Origin: Arthrobacter sp. P2b
GTDB lineage: Bacteria > Actinomycetota > Actinomycetes > Actinomycetales > Micrococcaceae
Direction: 5' to 3'
DNA length: 64,000 nucleotides
NCBI RefSeq assembly: GCF_900168295.1
Contig: NZ_FVZL01000001.1
Coordinates: 124,001 to 188,000, forward strand
Position numbers and translations under genes: made by a program. Below, piece after piece: positions 27,634 to 36,778 of the stretch; position 1 is the first letter of the stretch, and the number at the start of each line of letters is the position of its first letter. The notes under the pieces are model-generated. The model was not told the DNA's origin. It did no database searches and was given only the letters and a program-made list of their open reading frames with translations.

Positions 27634-28347
27634 TCACGGACGCCGGTACCGCAGGACTTCGGGATGCTGGTCGTACGGCCACTCGGCCCCCTCCACCATG
27701 TACTTGCGGGTGGTGTAGCTGCCGTCCATTGTTGAGGCCAGCGACGGAGGTCCGTCGAAGCCGATGACACCCCAACCGACGCGGTTCTCGTTCCCTCCAT
27801 ACACCGGGTCGCCGTAAAACCCCTGGCGGGTGTTGAGCACCAGCAGCGGGAAAAACTCCAGGAAGTCCTCGTTGACCGGCTGGTTTCCTGCCGGCGCGCC
27901 GCCAAGACCAACCTCGGAGTGCTCCAGCGAGAAAGCGTGTGGCTTCGCCGCGCCCGACAGTGTCTCGAGCACCGCGTCCTGGTCCTCTTCCGTAAGTCCG
28001 AGGAACTCGACGTCGGCACGCTCTTTCGCCAGCCGGTCCAACTCCAGGACGCCCTCGCGGTAAAACTCCCGGCGCTGCTTGATGCGCTCCTGCCATGCGG
28101 CCTCGTCGCGGCCCTCCATCCGGAGGAACCCGTTGCCGTCCGCTGCCGGGAAGATGAACTGCGTTCCCGCAAGCATCCGGTCAATGAAGCGGACCACCTT
28201 GGCCTCACGTGCACCCGGGTGGTGGTCGGTGGGGATAATCCGGGCCGACGCCGCTTCGATGGTGTTCCACTCGTGCTCGGTGAAGAAGACCGGGCCGTCA
28301 ACGTCCCGTGTTGAGATGGGCACCGTAGCCCATTCCGCCTGTCCCAT
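27634..28347 (-). CDS. Gluconate 2-dehydrogenase subunit 3-like small subunit
   Basis: A 237-residue protein with the subunit-3 family start FFTEHEWNTIEAASARIIPTDHHPGAREAKVVRFIDRML and a C-terminal NTRQGFYGDPVYGGN segment. Proteins of this family partner GMC flavin oxidoreductases and help in their folding or export. The large partner is encoded directly upstream. Unlike gluconate dehydrogenase or glucoside-3-dehydrogenase small subunits, no Tat or Sec signal is visible, so the complex is probably cytosolic. AAAGGA precedes the ATG. Confidence 0.87.
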   Translation of the reverse strand: MGQAEWATVPISTRDVDGPVFFTEHEWNTIEAASARIIPTDHHPGAREAKVVRFIDRMLAGTQFIFPAADGNGFLRMEGRDEAAWQERIKQRREFYREGVLELDRLAKERADVEFLGLTEEDQDAVLETLSGAAKPHAFSLEHSEVGLGGAPAGNQPVNEDFLEFFPLLVLNTRQGFYGDPVYGGNENRVGWGVIGFDGPPSLASTMDGSYTTRKYMVEGAEWPYDQHPEVLRYRRP

Positions 28348-28385
28348 ATGACATCTGTCCTTTCGTGTCCTGTGTTAAGTGCGAG

Positions 28386-30038
28386 TCAGTTTTCGGACCA
28401 GCCATGGCGGTCCACCTGAAGAATGCGGTCGGAGCACCGCCAGGCATTCGCCATGATCGTCAGGGCCGGATTGATACCGGTCGCTGTCGGGAAGAAGCTC
28501 GCGTCGAAGACGTAGAGGTTTGGTACTTCGTGCGAGCGGCACCAGCGGTCCACGACGGACGTCGCAGGATCATTGCCCATGCGGGCGGTGCCCAGTTCGT
28601 GCGAGGTGTTGCCGGTGATCCGCTCCATGTTGACCGGAATGACCTTCTTCGCCCCTGCAGCCTCCAGGATTTCCCCGTTCTTGGCGACCTGCCAGCGTTC
28701 CTGCGCAAAGTCATTGGAGTGGGGCGTATGGGTAATACGGGCGACCGGCAGACCCCAGGCGTCCTTGACGTTCGGGTCAAGGTCGACCCGGTTGTCCTCC
28801 ACCGGCAGGTCATGCAGGAGGACACCGATCTTCATGCTGTGGTTGAAAAACTCGCGGTCGGAGTCCTTTGCCGCCTGGCCCCACGTAGGCCGGCCGGGGT
28901 AACTCCAGTTCACCGGGTGTCCGATCATGGACGGGAAGATCAGTGATCCCAGGATGTGGCCCCGGCTCTCATCCGTCTCGTAGAAGTCGAACGAACACAA
29001 GCTCATGTAGTGGCCCGCCCACCCGTAGAGCGGGTCGCTGACTTCACGGTCGAACAGGCCCACGGAGAATGAGTACTGATGGAAGGTTGCGTTCTTGCCC
29101 ACCATGCCGCTGCCGTTGCCAAGGCCGTCCGGGAAGAGCCCTGACTTTGACATGAGCAGCAGGCGCGGAGTCTCGATGCCGCCGCCGCAGACGATCACGG
29201 CTTTGGCGTGCTGGACGAACTCGTCGCCGTCCTCGTCCTGGTAGCGGACACCGGTGGCGCGGCCGTCCTTGCCGACGAGAATCTCGCTGACATAGCAGTC
29301 GGATCGGAGGTCGTAGCGCCCAGTCGCAACGGCGTCCGGGATGAAGCTGATCAGCGTGGATGACTTGCCGCTTCCCGGGTCCGGGTACTGCTGCCAGAAA
29401 CCGTTCTCACTGAATGGCTGGCGCCCCCGGTAGGGTTCGGTCACCATGCCCTGCGGCATGGGGAACGTACCATGCCCGAGCTTGGACATCGCGGTGGCGA
29501 AGGTCCGCCCGATCTGGCTCAGCGGTGACGGCTTGGTGGGGTAGCCGCGGCTGCGCCACGCTTCCCATTTGTTCGCCCCGGCAAGACCCGACGTGCCGAA
29601 CTCCCACTCAACGCGTGTGTAGTACGGCTCCAGTTCGTCATAGGAGATGGGCCAGTCGACAAGGCTTGCTCCCGGAACATCGCCGTGCAGGCTGCGCAGC
29701 TTGAAATCGCTCTCGGCCATGCGCGGGACCATGCCACCCCAGTGGGTGGTGCCTCCGCCGACGACTTGCGGCGTGGCTGAGAAGTTGGTGATTTCGGCTT
29801 CTACTTTGTCGTTTGGGCGGTAGGTCCGCGGTTTGATCTTCGGATCCTGCCAGATGAAATTCCGGTTGAGGAACTTGAGTTCGTCCCCCGAGGCGTGCTC
29901 GGGCTTCAGCCAGGGCCCACGCTCGAGGCCCACCACCTTCAGTCCGGCCTCCGACAGCACCTTTGCCGCGGTTGCCCCGCCGGCGCCTGCGCCGACGATG
30001 ACGACGTCCACCGCCTCAGGCTGCTTCTTCCTGGTCAT
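28386..30038 (-). CDS. GMC-family FAD-dependent oxidoreductase, large subunit
   Basis: A 550-residue flavoprotein. FAD-binding Rossmann motif VDVVIVGAGAGGATAAKVL at 10-28, a GGGTTHWGGM loop near 105, and the C-terminal catalytic region with HELGTARMG and FPTATGINPALTIMANAWR, where His and Asn match the active-site pair. The family oxidises sugar or sugar-acid hydroxyls; relatives with a separate small subunit include gluconate 2-dehydrogenase and glucoside 3-dehydrogenase. It is co-transcribed with the small subunit, a reductase and a sugar importer. No cytochrome subunit is encoded nearby, so the electron acceptor is unknown. Confidence 0.9.
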   Translation of the reverse strand: MTRKKQPEAVDVVIVGAGAGGATAAKVLSEAGLKVVGLERGPWLKPEHASGDELKFLNRNFIWQDPKIKPRTYRPNDKVEAEITNFSATPQVVGGGTTHWGGMVPRMAESDFKLRSLHGDVPGASLVDWPISYDELEPYYTRVEWEFGTSGLAGANKWEAWRSRGYPTKPSPLSQIGRTFATAMSKLGHGTFPMPQGMVTEPYRGRQPFSENGFWQQYPDPGSGKSSTLISFIPDAVATGRYDLRSDCYVSEILVGKDGRATGVRYQDEDGDEFVQHAKAVIVCGGGIETPRLLLMSKSGLFPDGLGNGSGMVGKNATFHQYSFSVGLFDREVSDPLYGWAGHYMSLCSFDFYETDESRGHILGSLIFPSMIGHPVNWSYPGRPTWGQAAKDSDREFFNHSMKIGVLLHDLPVEDNRVDLDPNVKDAWGLPVARITHTPHSNDFAQERWQVAKNGEILEAAGAKKVIPVNMERITGNTSHELGTARMGNDPATSVVDRWCRSHEVPNLYVFDASFFPTATGINPALTIMANAWRCSDRILQVDRHGWSEN

Positions 30039-30079
30039 TGCTTTGTTTCCTTTCGTAAATTCCTGCTTCGCGCCGGCAG

Positions 30080-31030
30080 TCAGACCGTCACGGCTTCAAT
30101 GCCGTTCCGGCCCTCGCGTGCAAGGGGCAGCAGCTGGTCCCAGAGTTCCTGGGGGATGTCATGGTTGAGCAGGCGGACGGTTTCCTCCACCCGGCTCGGC
30201 TGCGACATTCCAACGATGGTGGACGCCACCCGGTCATCACGGACCGAGAATTGCAGGGCAGCTGCGGCGAGCGGGACGCCGTGCTGGCCACACAGCTCTT
30301 CCATGCGCAGGACCCTGTCGATCGTCGCCTGGTCCACCGGTGCGTAGCAGTAGCGCGGGACCGCGCGCGGTCCCTTGACGAGCATCCCGCCGCCGAACGG
30401 GGCAGCATTGACGAAGGCCACTCCGCGGCGGGCCGCGTCCTCCAGGAGCGGCTCGGCAGTCTGTTCGACGAGGGTGTAGCGGTTGTGGCTGATGACGGCG
30501 TCGAATGCATCGGTCGCCAGGTACTGCAACTCCAGGTCGATCGGGCCCCCGGCGACGCCCAGGTATTGGATAACACCCTGGTCCCGAAGATCGATGAGGG
30601 CTTCCAGCGGGCCTCCCTTGGCCACTCCCTCCTCGAAGGAGATCTTCTCGGGGTCGTGCAGGTAGACGAGATGGAGCTTATCGAGCCCGAGGCGCTTCAG
30701 GCTCTCCTCGACGGACCGGCGGACGCGGTCCCCGGAGAAGTCGGTGCTGCCGGGAAGCGGATCGACCTTCGTGGCGACGACGTATCCCTCAGGGATGCCG
30801 CCGCGCTCGGCGATGGCCCGGCCAATCCGCTCTTCACTTGCACCGCCGCCGTACTCATTCGACGTATCAATGAACGTGAAGGGCCCGTCGAAGACGCGGT
30901 GGATCGTGGCGACGGCGGTGTCTTCGTCGACCTCGTAACCGTACTGGGCGGGAAAGCTGCCGAGCGCACTGGTGCCGACACAAATGTCGGAGACGGTCAG
31001 GCCGGTGCGTCCGAAGGGGTGAATGGACAT
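30080..31030 (-). CDS. Aldo/keto reductase (aldose 1-dehydrogenase-like)
   Basis: A 316-residue TIM-barrel enzyme starting MSIHPFGRTGLTVSDICVGTSALG, with FIDTSNEYGGGASEERIG (catalytic Asp and Tyr), KVDPLPG (Lys) and LVYLHDPE (His). It resembles D-threo-aldose/L-fucose 1-dehydrogenases of the AKR family and uses NAD(P)H in the cytosol. It lies between the GMC large subunit and the permease on the same strand, 42 and 47 nt away, so it is part of the operon. It may oxidise the imported aldose or reduce a keto-sugar made by the GMC enzyme. Confidence 0.88.
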   Translation of the reverse strand: MSIHPFGRTGLTVSDICVGTSALGSFPAQYGYEVDEDTAVATIHRVFDGPFTFIDTSNEYGGGASEERIGRAIAERGGIPEGYVVATKVDPLPGSTDFSGDRVRRSVEESLKRLGLDKLHLVYLHDPEKISFEEGVAKGGPLEALIDLRDQGVIQYLGVAGGPIDLELQYLATDAFDAVISHNRYTLVEQTAEPLLEDAARRGVAFVNAAPFGGGMLVKGPRAVPRYCYAPVDQATIDRVLRMEELCGQHGVPLAAAALQFSVRDDRVASTIVGMSQPSRVEETVRLLNHDIPQELWDQLLPLAREGRNGIEAVTV

Positions 31031-31076
31031 GATTCCTGCTTTCTGAAGCTGAATTGGGATGACGATGGCTACGCGG

Positions 31077-32147
31077 CTATGCGGGCTGGGTGCGCCGGAA
31101 ATGTTTGGCGAAGAATCCGGAGATCCTCTGGACGCCGCCTGCGCTGGAGAGGAAGACGGCGAGGATGATCACTGCGCCTTTGATGACCAGCTGCGGCTCG
31201 GAGGAGATCCCTACGAGGTTCATGATGTTGATGATGGTGGTCAGGATGAACACCCCGATCACGGCGTTCAGGGGATCGCCCTTGCCTCCCATGAGGGATG
31301 CGCCGCCCACCACGACGGCTGCGATGGCGTCGAGTTCGTAGCCTACGCCGATGAGCGAGCTTCCCTGCCGCAGCTGGGCGGCGGCGACCAGGCCTGCGAG
31401 GCCGGCGAGAACGCCGGAGATTGTGTAGGTGATGATCAGGTTCCGCGCCACAGGCAGGCCCGAAAGCCGCGATGCTTCAGGATTGCCGCCAATCGCGTAA
31501 AGCGAGCGACCGAACGTGGTGTACTTGGCCACGAGCGCCGCGATCACGGCCACGATGATGAAGATCAGGACGGGGTTGCGGATGCCGAGGACGCTGCCGC
31601 GGGAGAAGACCTGAATGATCCACTGGTCCTTGATCTCGATCAGGCTTGTTGACTGGATGATGTAGCTGAAGCCCTTGACGGCACTCATCATGGCGAGCGT
31701 CGCGATGAACGGAGGGATGTTCAGCCAAACGACGAGGATGCCGTTGATCAGTCCGGCGGCAGCGCAGCAGGCAAGCACAAACACGACGGACGCGCCGGCG
31801 GGCATCCCGGACTGCAGGGTCAGTGCCGTAAGGACCGTGGACATCGCCAGGATCGAACCTACGGAGAGGTCGATGCCGCCGGTCAGGATGACAAAGTATT
31901 GGCCGATCGCCAGCACGACGACGATCGAGGCGGCCGTGATCACGTTTTCAGCATTGCGGAACGTCAGGAAGTCGTCGGAGACGTAATAGCCCACCGCGAC
32001 GATCGCGAGGAGCACAAGGATCAGGTAGCTCTTCGGCAGGGCACGGAAGGTGCTGCCCCGCAGTCGGGAGCCGATGCTGGCCAATGGCGATGGGGACGGG
32101 GAGGGGGCGCCACTCGTTGGCGGCAGGGACGACAAGGTCCGGGACAT
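31077..32147 (-). CDS. Sugar ABC importer permease, RbsC type (second importer)
   Basis: A 356-residue CUT2 permease with multiple TM segments and the motifs LTGGIDLSVGSILAMSTVL and AIAAVVVGGASLMGGKGDPLNA. A ~30-residue Ser/Pro-rich N-terminal stretch precedes the first TM. AGGAG lies upstream of the ATG. It follows the ATPase gene by 36 nt. It forms the transmembrane path for the sugar used by the oxidoreductases downstream. Substrate not readable. Confidence 0.88.
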   Translation of the reverse strand: MSRTLSSLPPTSGAPSPSPSPLASIGSRLRGSTFRALPKSYLILVLLAIVAVGYYVSDDFLTFRNAENVITAASIVVVLAIGQYFVILTGGIDLSVGSILAMSTVLTALTLQSGMPAGASVVFVLACCAAAGLINGILVVWLNIPPFIATLAMMSAVKGFSYIIQSTSLIEIKDQWIIQVFSRGSVLGIRNPVLIFIIVAVIAALVAKYTTFGRSLYAIGGNPEASRLSGLPVARNLIITYTISGVLAGLAGLVAAAQLRQGSSLIGVGYELDAIAAVVVGGASLMGGKGDPLNAVIGVFILTTIINIMNLVGISSEPQLVIKGAVIILAVFLSSAGGVQRISGFFAKHFRRTQPA

Positions 32148-32183
32148 AGGTGTACTCCTGAATAGAAACTGATTGGGGGGCCG

Positions 32184-33767
32184 TCAGGCGAAGCGCTCAA
32201 GGATGGCGTTGCCGGAGGGGTCGATGTCGTCATGGTCGAGTTCGGCGACGACTTGGCCGCGCGCCATCACGAGGACGCGGTCGCACATCATCGCCTCCGT
32301 GATCTCCGAGCTCGCCACCACGACGGTTCCGCCGGCCTGCGCGAACTCGCGGATGAGCTCGTACATGTCCTCCTTCGCCCCGACGTCCACGCCGCGGGTG
32401 GGTTCGTCGCACACGAGGATGCGTGACTGGCGGACAAGCCAGCGGGCCAGGATGGCCTTCTGCTGGGTTCCCCCGCTCAGCGTCTTGAGCGGCTGATGCA
32501 CTCCGGATACCTTCATGCCGAGCCGGCCCACCATCTCCCCGGCCACGGCACGTTCCCGCCGGGACTGGATCACGCTCAGCCGGCTGAATTGCGGCAAACT
32601 GGCCAGCGTGATGTTGCCGGCAACGCCCATGTCCGGGATGAAGCCCGCTGCCTTGCGGTCCTGCGGCAGCAGCCCGATCCCGCGGCGGATCGCGTCGCGC
32701 GGGGCACGGAAGTCCACCGCTTTCCCGTCGACGCGGATCTCGCCGGAAGTCCGCCTCCGCGCACCAGCGATGAGGCCAGCCAGTTCTGACTGGCCGCTGC
32801 CGATGAGCCCCGAGATGCCGAGCACCTCGCCTTCACGCAGCTCGAACGACACCTTGTCCACGTACCCCTGCTCTGAGAGGTCGCGGGCGGAGAGGATGAT
32901 GCTCTCCTTCGGTCCGGCGCCGAGGCTGGGCGAGCGTTCCCCGCGGAGGGCCGCTTCGGCAATGGACCCTTCGAGGCTCTTCCCGACCATTGCCGTGACC
33001 ACGTCCGCGGGCTTGGAGTTTGCTGTCTTCAAATCCGCAGCGTTTACCCCATCGCGCAGCACTGTCACGGCGTCGCAGAGCGAAAACAGCTCGTCCATGC
33101 GGTGCGAAATGTATAACAGCGTCACGCCTTGTTCGGACAGGGAGCGGAGGACGGTGAACAGCCGTTCAACATCGGGCAGGGGCAACGTGGAGGTGGGTTC
33201 ATCCAGAAGCAGGACCCGGGCGTCCTTGTGCAGGGCCTTGGCCAACTCCACAGCCTGTTGCTCCGCTGTGGAGTAACTTGCCACGGGGCGGCGGACATCG
33301 AGATCGAAACCTACCCGGTCCAGCGCGGTCCGGGCTTCTGCCTGCATACGCTGCCAGTCGACAGAGGCCCCCGCCCGCCGGGGCAACTGTCCCAGGAAGA
33401 TGTTCTCGGCCACCGAGAGGGACGGCACGAGCGAGAGTTCCTGGTAAATTGTGTGGATCCCGGCGCGCTGGGCGTCCATGGGGTCTCGAAAACGCTGAAG
33501 CTCGCCGCCAAGGCGGATGGTCCCGCCGTCCGGGGACTCCGCTCCGGAGAGGATTTTTACGAGCGTCGACTTGCCTGCGCCGTTCTGCCCGGCAAGTGCG
33601 TGAATGGATCCACGGGAGACGCTGAAGCTGACTCCCTTCAACGCCTGGACGCCGGGATAGGACTTGGTGACGCCATCGAGCCGCAGCTCCGAAGCGCCGT
33701 CATGGGTGTCTCGTGCTGTCTCCGCCGCTGCGGTGGAAGGCGAGACCTGGTTATGGGCGAGCATCAT
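32184..33767 (-). CDS. Sugar ABC importer ATPase, double-domain RbsA/MglA type
   Basis: A 527-residue protein with two nucleotide-binding domains. The first has GQNGAGKSTL and LLLDEPTSTL, and its signature region is altered to YSTAEQQAVELAKAL. The second has a degenerate Walker A (ISGLIGSGQSEL) and LSGGTQQKAILARWL with LVCDEPTRGVD. This is the usual asymmetry of RbsA proteins. Two adjacent ATGs (33767, 33764) follow AAGGAG; the second has the better spacing. It lies between binding-protein and permease genes. Confidence 0.9.
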   Translation of the reverse strand: MMLAHNQVSPSTAAAETARDTHDGASELRLDGVTKSYPGVQALKGVSFSVSRGSIHALAGQNGAGKSTLVKILSGAESPDGGTIRLGGELQRFRDPMDAQRAGIHTIYQELSLVPSLSVAENIFLGQLPRRAGASVDWQRMQAEARTALDRVGFDLDVRRPVASYSTAEQQAVELAKALHKDARVLLLDEPTSTLPLPDVERLFTVLRSLSEQGVTLLYISHRMDELFSLCDAVTVLRDGVNAADLKTANSKPADVVTAMVGKSLEGSIAEAALRGERSPSLGAGPKESIILSARDLSEQGYVDKVSFELREGEVLGISGLIGSGQSELAGLIAGARRRTSGEIRVDGKAVDFRAPRDAIRRGIGLLPQDRKAAGFIPDMGVAGNITLASLPQFSRLSVIQSRRERAVAGEMVGRLGMKVSGVHQPLKTLSGGTQQKAILARWLVRQSRILVCDEPTRGVDVGAKEDMYELIREFAQAGGTVVVASSEITEAMMCDRVLVMARGQVVAELDHDDIDPSGNAILERFA

Positions 33768-33827
33768 GCTCCTTATATAGGGCTCTGGGTGGAACTGCCG
33801 GCCACGGGGCAGCGCCGGCCAGGGAGC

Positions 33828-34919
33828 TCAGTCTTTTGCGCGGACATAGGTGTCCGTGGGGACGTAGTAATCCGGCGCCTCGGCGGGCGTGATGACCGTC
33901 GTGTCGATGTAGTTCGTCTTGTCCGGGCACTGGGCCTGGTCGCCATTGAAGGCAGCAAGTGCCATCCGCACTGCGGCGGCTCCCTGGTCCCACGGCTGGT
34001 TGGAGGCATCCGCCTGCAACGGACCCGTCGGGTCGTCCACCATTTCCTTGATCGCCCCCATGCCGCCGTCATAGCTGGCCATGATGATCCCGTCACCCCA
34101 GAGACCGGCCTGTTGCAGGCCCTGAACGATGCCGCCATGCATCACGTCGCTCATGCTGTAGACAACCTTGATGTCCGGGTTGGCGGTGGCCACGTCCCGG
34201 ATCGGGGCGAGCGCTTTGTCGGGCTTCCATTCCCCGTACTTCGTATCGAGCTTTACGGTAGTGACGCCCGGGTGCTTATCCATAACGCGGTTCCACCCCG
34301 CCATGAAACCGTTGAACCGGAGATCGCTCAACACGTCTCCCGGGAAGCCGCCGATACCGACGAGCTTGATCTGGCCGTTGTCGCCGTACTTCTCGAGCGC
34401 CTTCTGGGCAGCGGTTTCGCCGGCAAGTGAGCCGGTGTGCTCCTGGTCCTCGGCAACGTAGCAGAACATGTCCGGGACCAGTGACTTATCCAGGCTTGAG
34501 TTGACGGTGACGACGGGTATGCCCGCATCCTTCAGCGCCTGAACCGAGGGTCCGACGCCGAGCGGGTCGTTCGGGTTCATCACCACGACGTCTACGCCCT
34601 TTGTGATGAGGGTCTGCACGTCAGCGTTCTGCCGGACGGTATCACCATTGGCGTCAAGCAACTCGAGGCGCGCCCCAATCTTCCCCGCCTCAGCCTGGCC
34701 GCCCTCAACGAGGGTCTTCCACCAGTCACTGCCGCTGATGCCGCGCTGGCTCCAGCCGATGACAAGCCCCTTTCCGCTTGCCTTCTCCTCCGCATTGTCC
34801 GCGGTGGCGCCGCCCTTGCACCCGGTCAGCCCAAGCATGGCGACCGTCAGGACGGAGGCGCACAGAGCCGCCTTGCCAAGTCTTTTGTTCCGACGAATTC
34901 CAGTTGTAGTTCTCCGCAT
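33828..34919 (-). CDS. Sugar-binding lipoprotein of the second ABC importer
   Basis: A 363-residue lipoprotein: basic start, hydrophobic stretch and lipobox LGLTGCKGG, then a type-1 periplasmic fold (LVIGWSQRGISGSDWW, DVVVMNPNDPLGVGPSVQAL). ATG at 34919 is chosen because AAGGGAG lies 8 nt upstream; a GTG three codons earlier is less likely. It is the first gene of the ~8.5-kb minus-strand operon running through to LacI-2. It delivers a sugar to the RbsC-type permease. Ligand unknown. Confidence 0.88.
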   Translation of the reverse strand: MRRTTTGIRRNKRLGKAALCASVLTVAMLGLTGCKGGATADNAEEKASGKGLVIGWSQRGISGSDWWKTLVEGGQAEAGKIGARLELLDANGDTVRQNADVQTLITKGVDVVVMNPNDPLGVGPSVQALKDAGIPVVTVNSSLDKSLVPDMFCYVAEDQEHTGSLAGETAAQKALEKYGDNGQIKLVGIGGFPGDVLSDLRFNGFMAGWNRVMDKHPGVTTVKLDTKYGEWKPDKALAPIRDVATANPDIKVVYSMSDVMHGGIVQGLQQAGLWGDGIIMASYDGGMGAIKEMVDDPTGPLQADASNQPWDQGAAAVRMALAAFNGDQAQCPDKTNYIDTTVITPAEAPDYYVPTDTYVRAKD

Positions 34920-34980
34920 GAACAACACTCCCTTGTGTTCGTGATCACCCCACCTTTGGGGCTGTGAGCTAACTTACATG

Positions 34981-35000
34981 CTGAGTTAGCGCACTATCAA
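34981..35000. promoter_or_regulatory. LacI-2 operator-like site, promoter-proximal
   Basis: CTGAGTTAGCGCACTATCAA matches the first 12 bases of the perfect palindrome at 26344 exactly and its second half only loosely. A further half-site-like GCTAAC lies at 34968-34973. It is about 60 nt upstream of the binding-protein start. Confidence 0.6.
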
Positions 35001-35112
35001 GGGTTTTCGGAAAACTTGTTAAAGGTGTGACGACTGGTGTTATTCGCATACAAAGTGGCGGAAACAAAGGGATAAGAGGTCGCCGCTGGCGCCAGCAGCA
35101 TTAGTAAGGGTG

Positions 35113-35132
35113 CTGATTTATCGCTAACTCAG
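35113..35132. promoter_or_regulatory. LacI-2 operator-like site, distal
   Basis: CTGATTTATCGCTAACTCAG matches 17 of 20 bases of the perfect palindrome at 26344, including the whole right half. It lies 132 nt from the site at 34981, a spacing that would allow DNA looping by a LacI tetramer or dimer pair. Confidence 0.6.
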
Positions 35133-35362
35133 CAGCTCGGACGACCACGCCCCTACGGCAAGATCGGCCAGAAGGAATGTAGTCACTACCGACGCTTTCC
35201 ATCGCAGGTCGATGTGTAGCGCTGGCACGGAGCATCCGCGCCTGCCTCCTCGAAGCTCAGCTACCCAACCCACGATTGGGGGAAGATTTCGGGGATGACC
35301 CCTCGACACCGTTACTAAGGCTGCTTAGCATTAAGGCTCGATAAGTTCTCTTTTGCGTACAG

Positions 35363-35397
35363 CCGTCAGGCGGGATTTTTTCCCGAAAGCCTGGCGG
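35363..35397. terminator. Hairpin in the 34920-35606 gap
   Basis: CCGTCAGGC pairs with GCCTGGCGG (one wobble), with an inner GGGA/TCCC pairing around a T-rich loop. It could be the end of a short untranslated RNA or an insulator upstream of the dehydrogenase gene; a T run follows only after 15 nt. Confidence 0.4.
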
Positions 35398-35606
35398 TGT
35401 GACAACCTTTTGGCCTCACGAGCCTTGGGTGGGCTCAGGGGCCACTATCCTTATTCCCCCATTCCCTCGCCAGCTCCAATACGCGTATCGGGTGCAACTC
35501 CCCCCTTTTTCCGGGCCGCAGTCCTGCAGGTCCCTTGCTTTGCTGCGCCCGGAAGGTACCAGTACTGGACTAACGATCGGATGGGATAGAAGAAAAGAGC
35601 GGAAAA

Positions 35607-36755
35607 GTGAAGGCAGTAGTTTACAAAGGACCGAACGACGTCAGCGTTGAGGACGTACCGGATGCCAAAATCGAGCACCCGGCCGACGTGCTGGTGCGAA
35701 TTACCGCTGCGAATATCTGCGGATCAGACCTACACATGTATGAGGGCCGCACCAGCTTCGAACCCGGACGCACCTTTGGACACGAGAACCTGGGTGAAGT
35801 GGTTGAGACCGGCCCGGCTGTCAGCAAAGTAAAGGTGGGCGAACGCGTCGTACTGCCGTTCAACGTCGCCTGTGGATTCTGCAAGAACTGCGACCGGGGC
35901 TTCACCAATTACTGCCTGACCATGCAGCCGGAACCCCAGCTCGCAGGCGCGGCCTACGGTTTCGCGGACATGGGCCCGTACCAAGGCGGACAGGCAGAAT
36001 ACCTGCGGGTGCCGTACGGGGACTTCAACTGCCTGCGCCTGGGCGAGGACTCCGTGGAGAAAGAGCTCGACTATGTCATGGTGGCCGACATCTTCCCCAC
36101 CGGCTGGCACGCCACCGAGCTCGCGGGGGTGTACCCGGGAGACTCCGTGGTCATCTATGGTGCGGGACCAGTAGGCCTTATGGCAGCCTACTCGGCCATT
36201 ATCAAAGGCGCCGGCAAAGTCATGGTCGTAGACCGCCAAAAGGACCGCTTGAAGCTGGCCGAGCAGATCGGCGCCATCCCTGTGGATGATTCCGCCGTGG
36301 ACCCTGTCGAGTTCGTCAAGGACCAGACCATGGGATTCGGGGCCGACCGGGGCTGCGAATGTGTCGGCTACCAGGCACACGACCCGGCCGGAAACGAACA
36401 TCCCAACCAAACCCTGAACCGGCTCGTGGACTCCGTCCGGTTCGTCGGCGGCCTGGGCGTGGTGGGCGTGTTCCTGCCCCAGGATCCTGGCTCCCCCGAT
36501 GAGCTCGAAAAGCAGGGGCAGGTGGCCTTTGACTACGGAAACTACTGGTTCAAGGGACAGACGATGGGATCGGGCCAGTGCCCGGTCAAGAAATACAACC
36601 GGGCCCTGCGCGACCTCATCGCCGGCGGGAAGGCCAGCCCCTCCTTCATCGTCAGCCACGAACTGCCGCTGGACCAGGCCCCCGAGGGCTACAAAAACTT
36701 CGACAGCCGCGAAGACGGCTGGACCAAAGTCGTCCTCCACCCGGCCAAAGTCTGA
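35607..36755 (+). CDS. Zinc-dependent dehydrogenase, glutathione-independent formaldehyde dehydrogenase-like
   Basis: A 382-residue medium-chain dehydrogenase. Catalytic zinc site in ICGSDLHMYEG and FGHENLGEV, structural zinc site CGFCKNCDRGFTNYC, Rossmann motif VVIYGAGPVGLMAAYSA. Its length and the FDYGNYWFKGQTMGSGQCPVKKYNR region resemble FdhA-type formaldehyde dismutase/dehydrogenases, which oxidise formaldehyde with a tightly bound NAD. Starts at GTG after GAGCGGAAAA. It is the first of three plus-strand genes; the second is a diverged paralogue. Whether formaldehyde is the real substrate is not certain. Confidence 0.86.
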   Translation: MKAVVYKGPNDVSVEDVPDAKIEHPADVLVRITAANICGSDLHMYEGRTSFEPGRTFGHENLGEVVETGPAVSKVKVGERVVLPFNVACGFCKNCDRGFTNYCLTMQPEPQLAGAAYGFADMGPYQGGQAEYLRVPYGDFNCLRLGEDSVEKELDYVMVADIFPTGWHATELAGVYPGDSVVIYGAGPVGLMAAYSAIIKGAGKVMVVDRQKDRLKLAEQIGAIPVDDSAVDPVEFVKDQTMGFGADRGCECVGYQAHDPAGNEHPNQTLNRLVDSVRFVGGLGVVGVFLPQDPGSPDELEKQGQVAFDYGNYWFKGQTMGSGQCPVKKYNRALRDLIAGGKASPSFIVSHELPLDQAPEGYKNFDSREDGWTKVVLHPAKV

Positions 36756-36778
36756 CAAACCCAGACAGGAGAATTCTG

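Larger units (their letters stand above)
34920..35606. other. Large divergent regulatory region without a gene
   Basis: This 690-nt gap separates the binding-protein operon (minus) from the zinc dehydrogenase genes (plus). It holds the two LacI-2 sites, a strong hairpin at 35363-35397 and a CCAGTACTGG palindrome at 35559-35568 about 40 nt before the dehydrogenase start. Short open frames at 35353-35589 and 35399-35650 have no ribosome site and no protein-like composition. The middle part (35000-35110) is richer in A/T than the flanks. Confidence 0.55.

Noticed and set aside
33797-33819. Hairpin after the second binding-protein gene like those of the other importers
   Set aside because: Only a 6-bp GCCGGC self-complementary pairing; not comparable to the 11-14-bp stems elsewhere.
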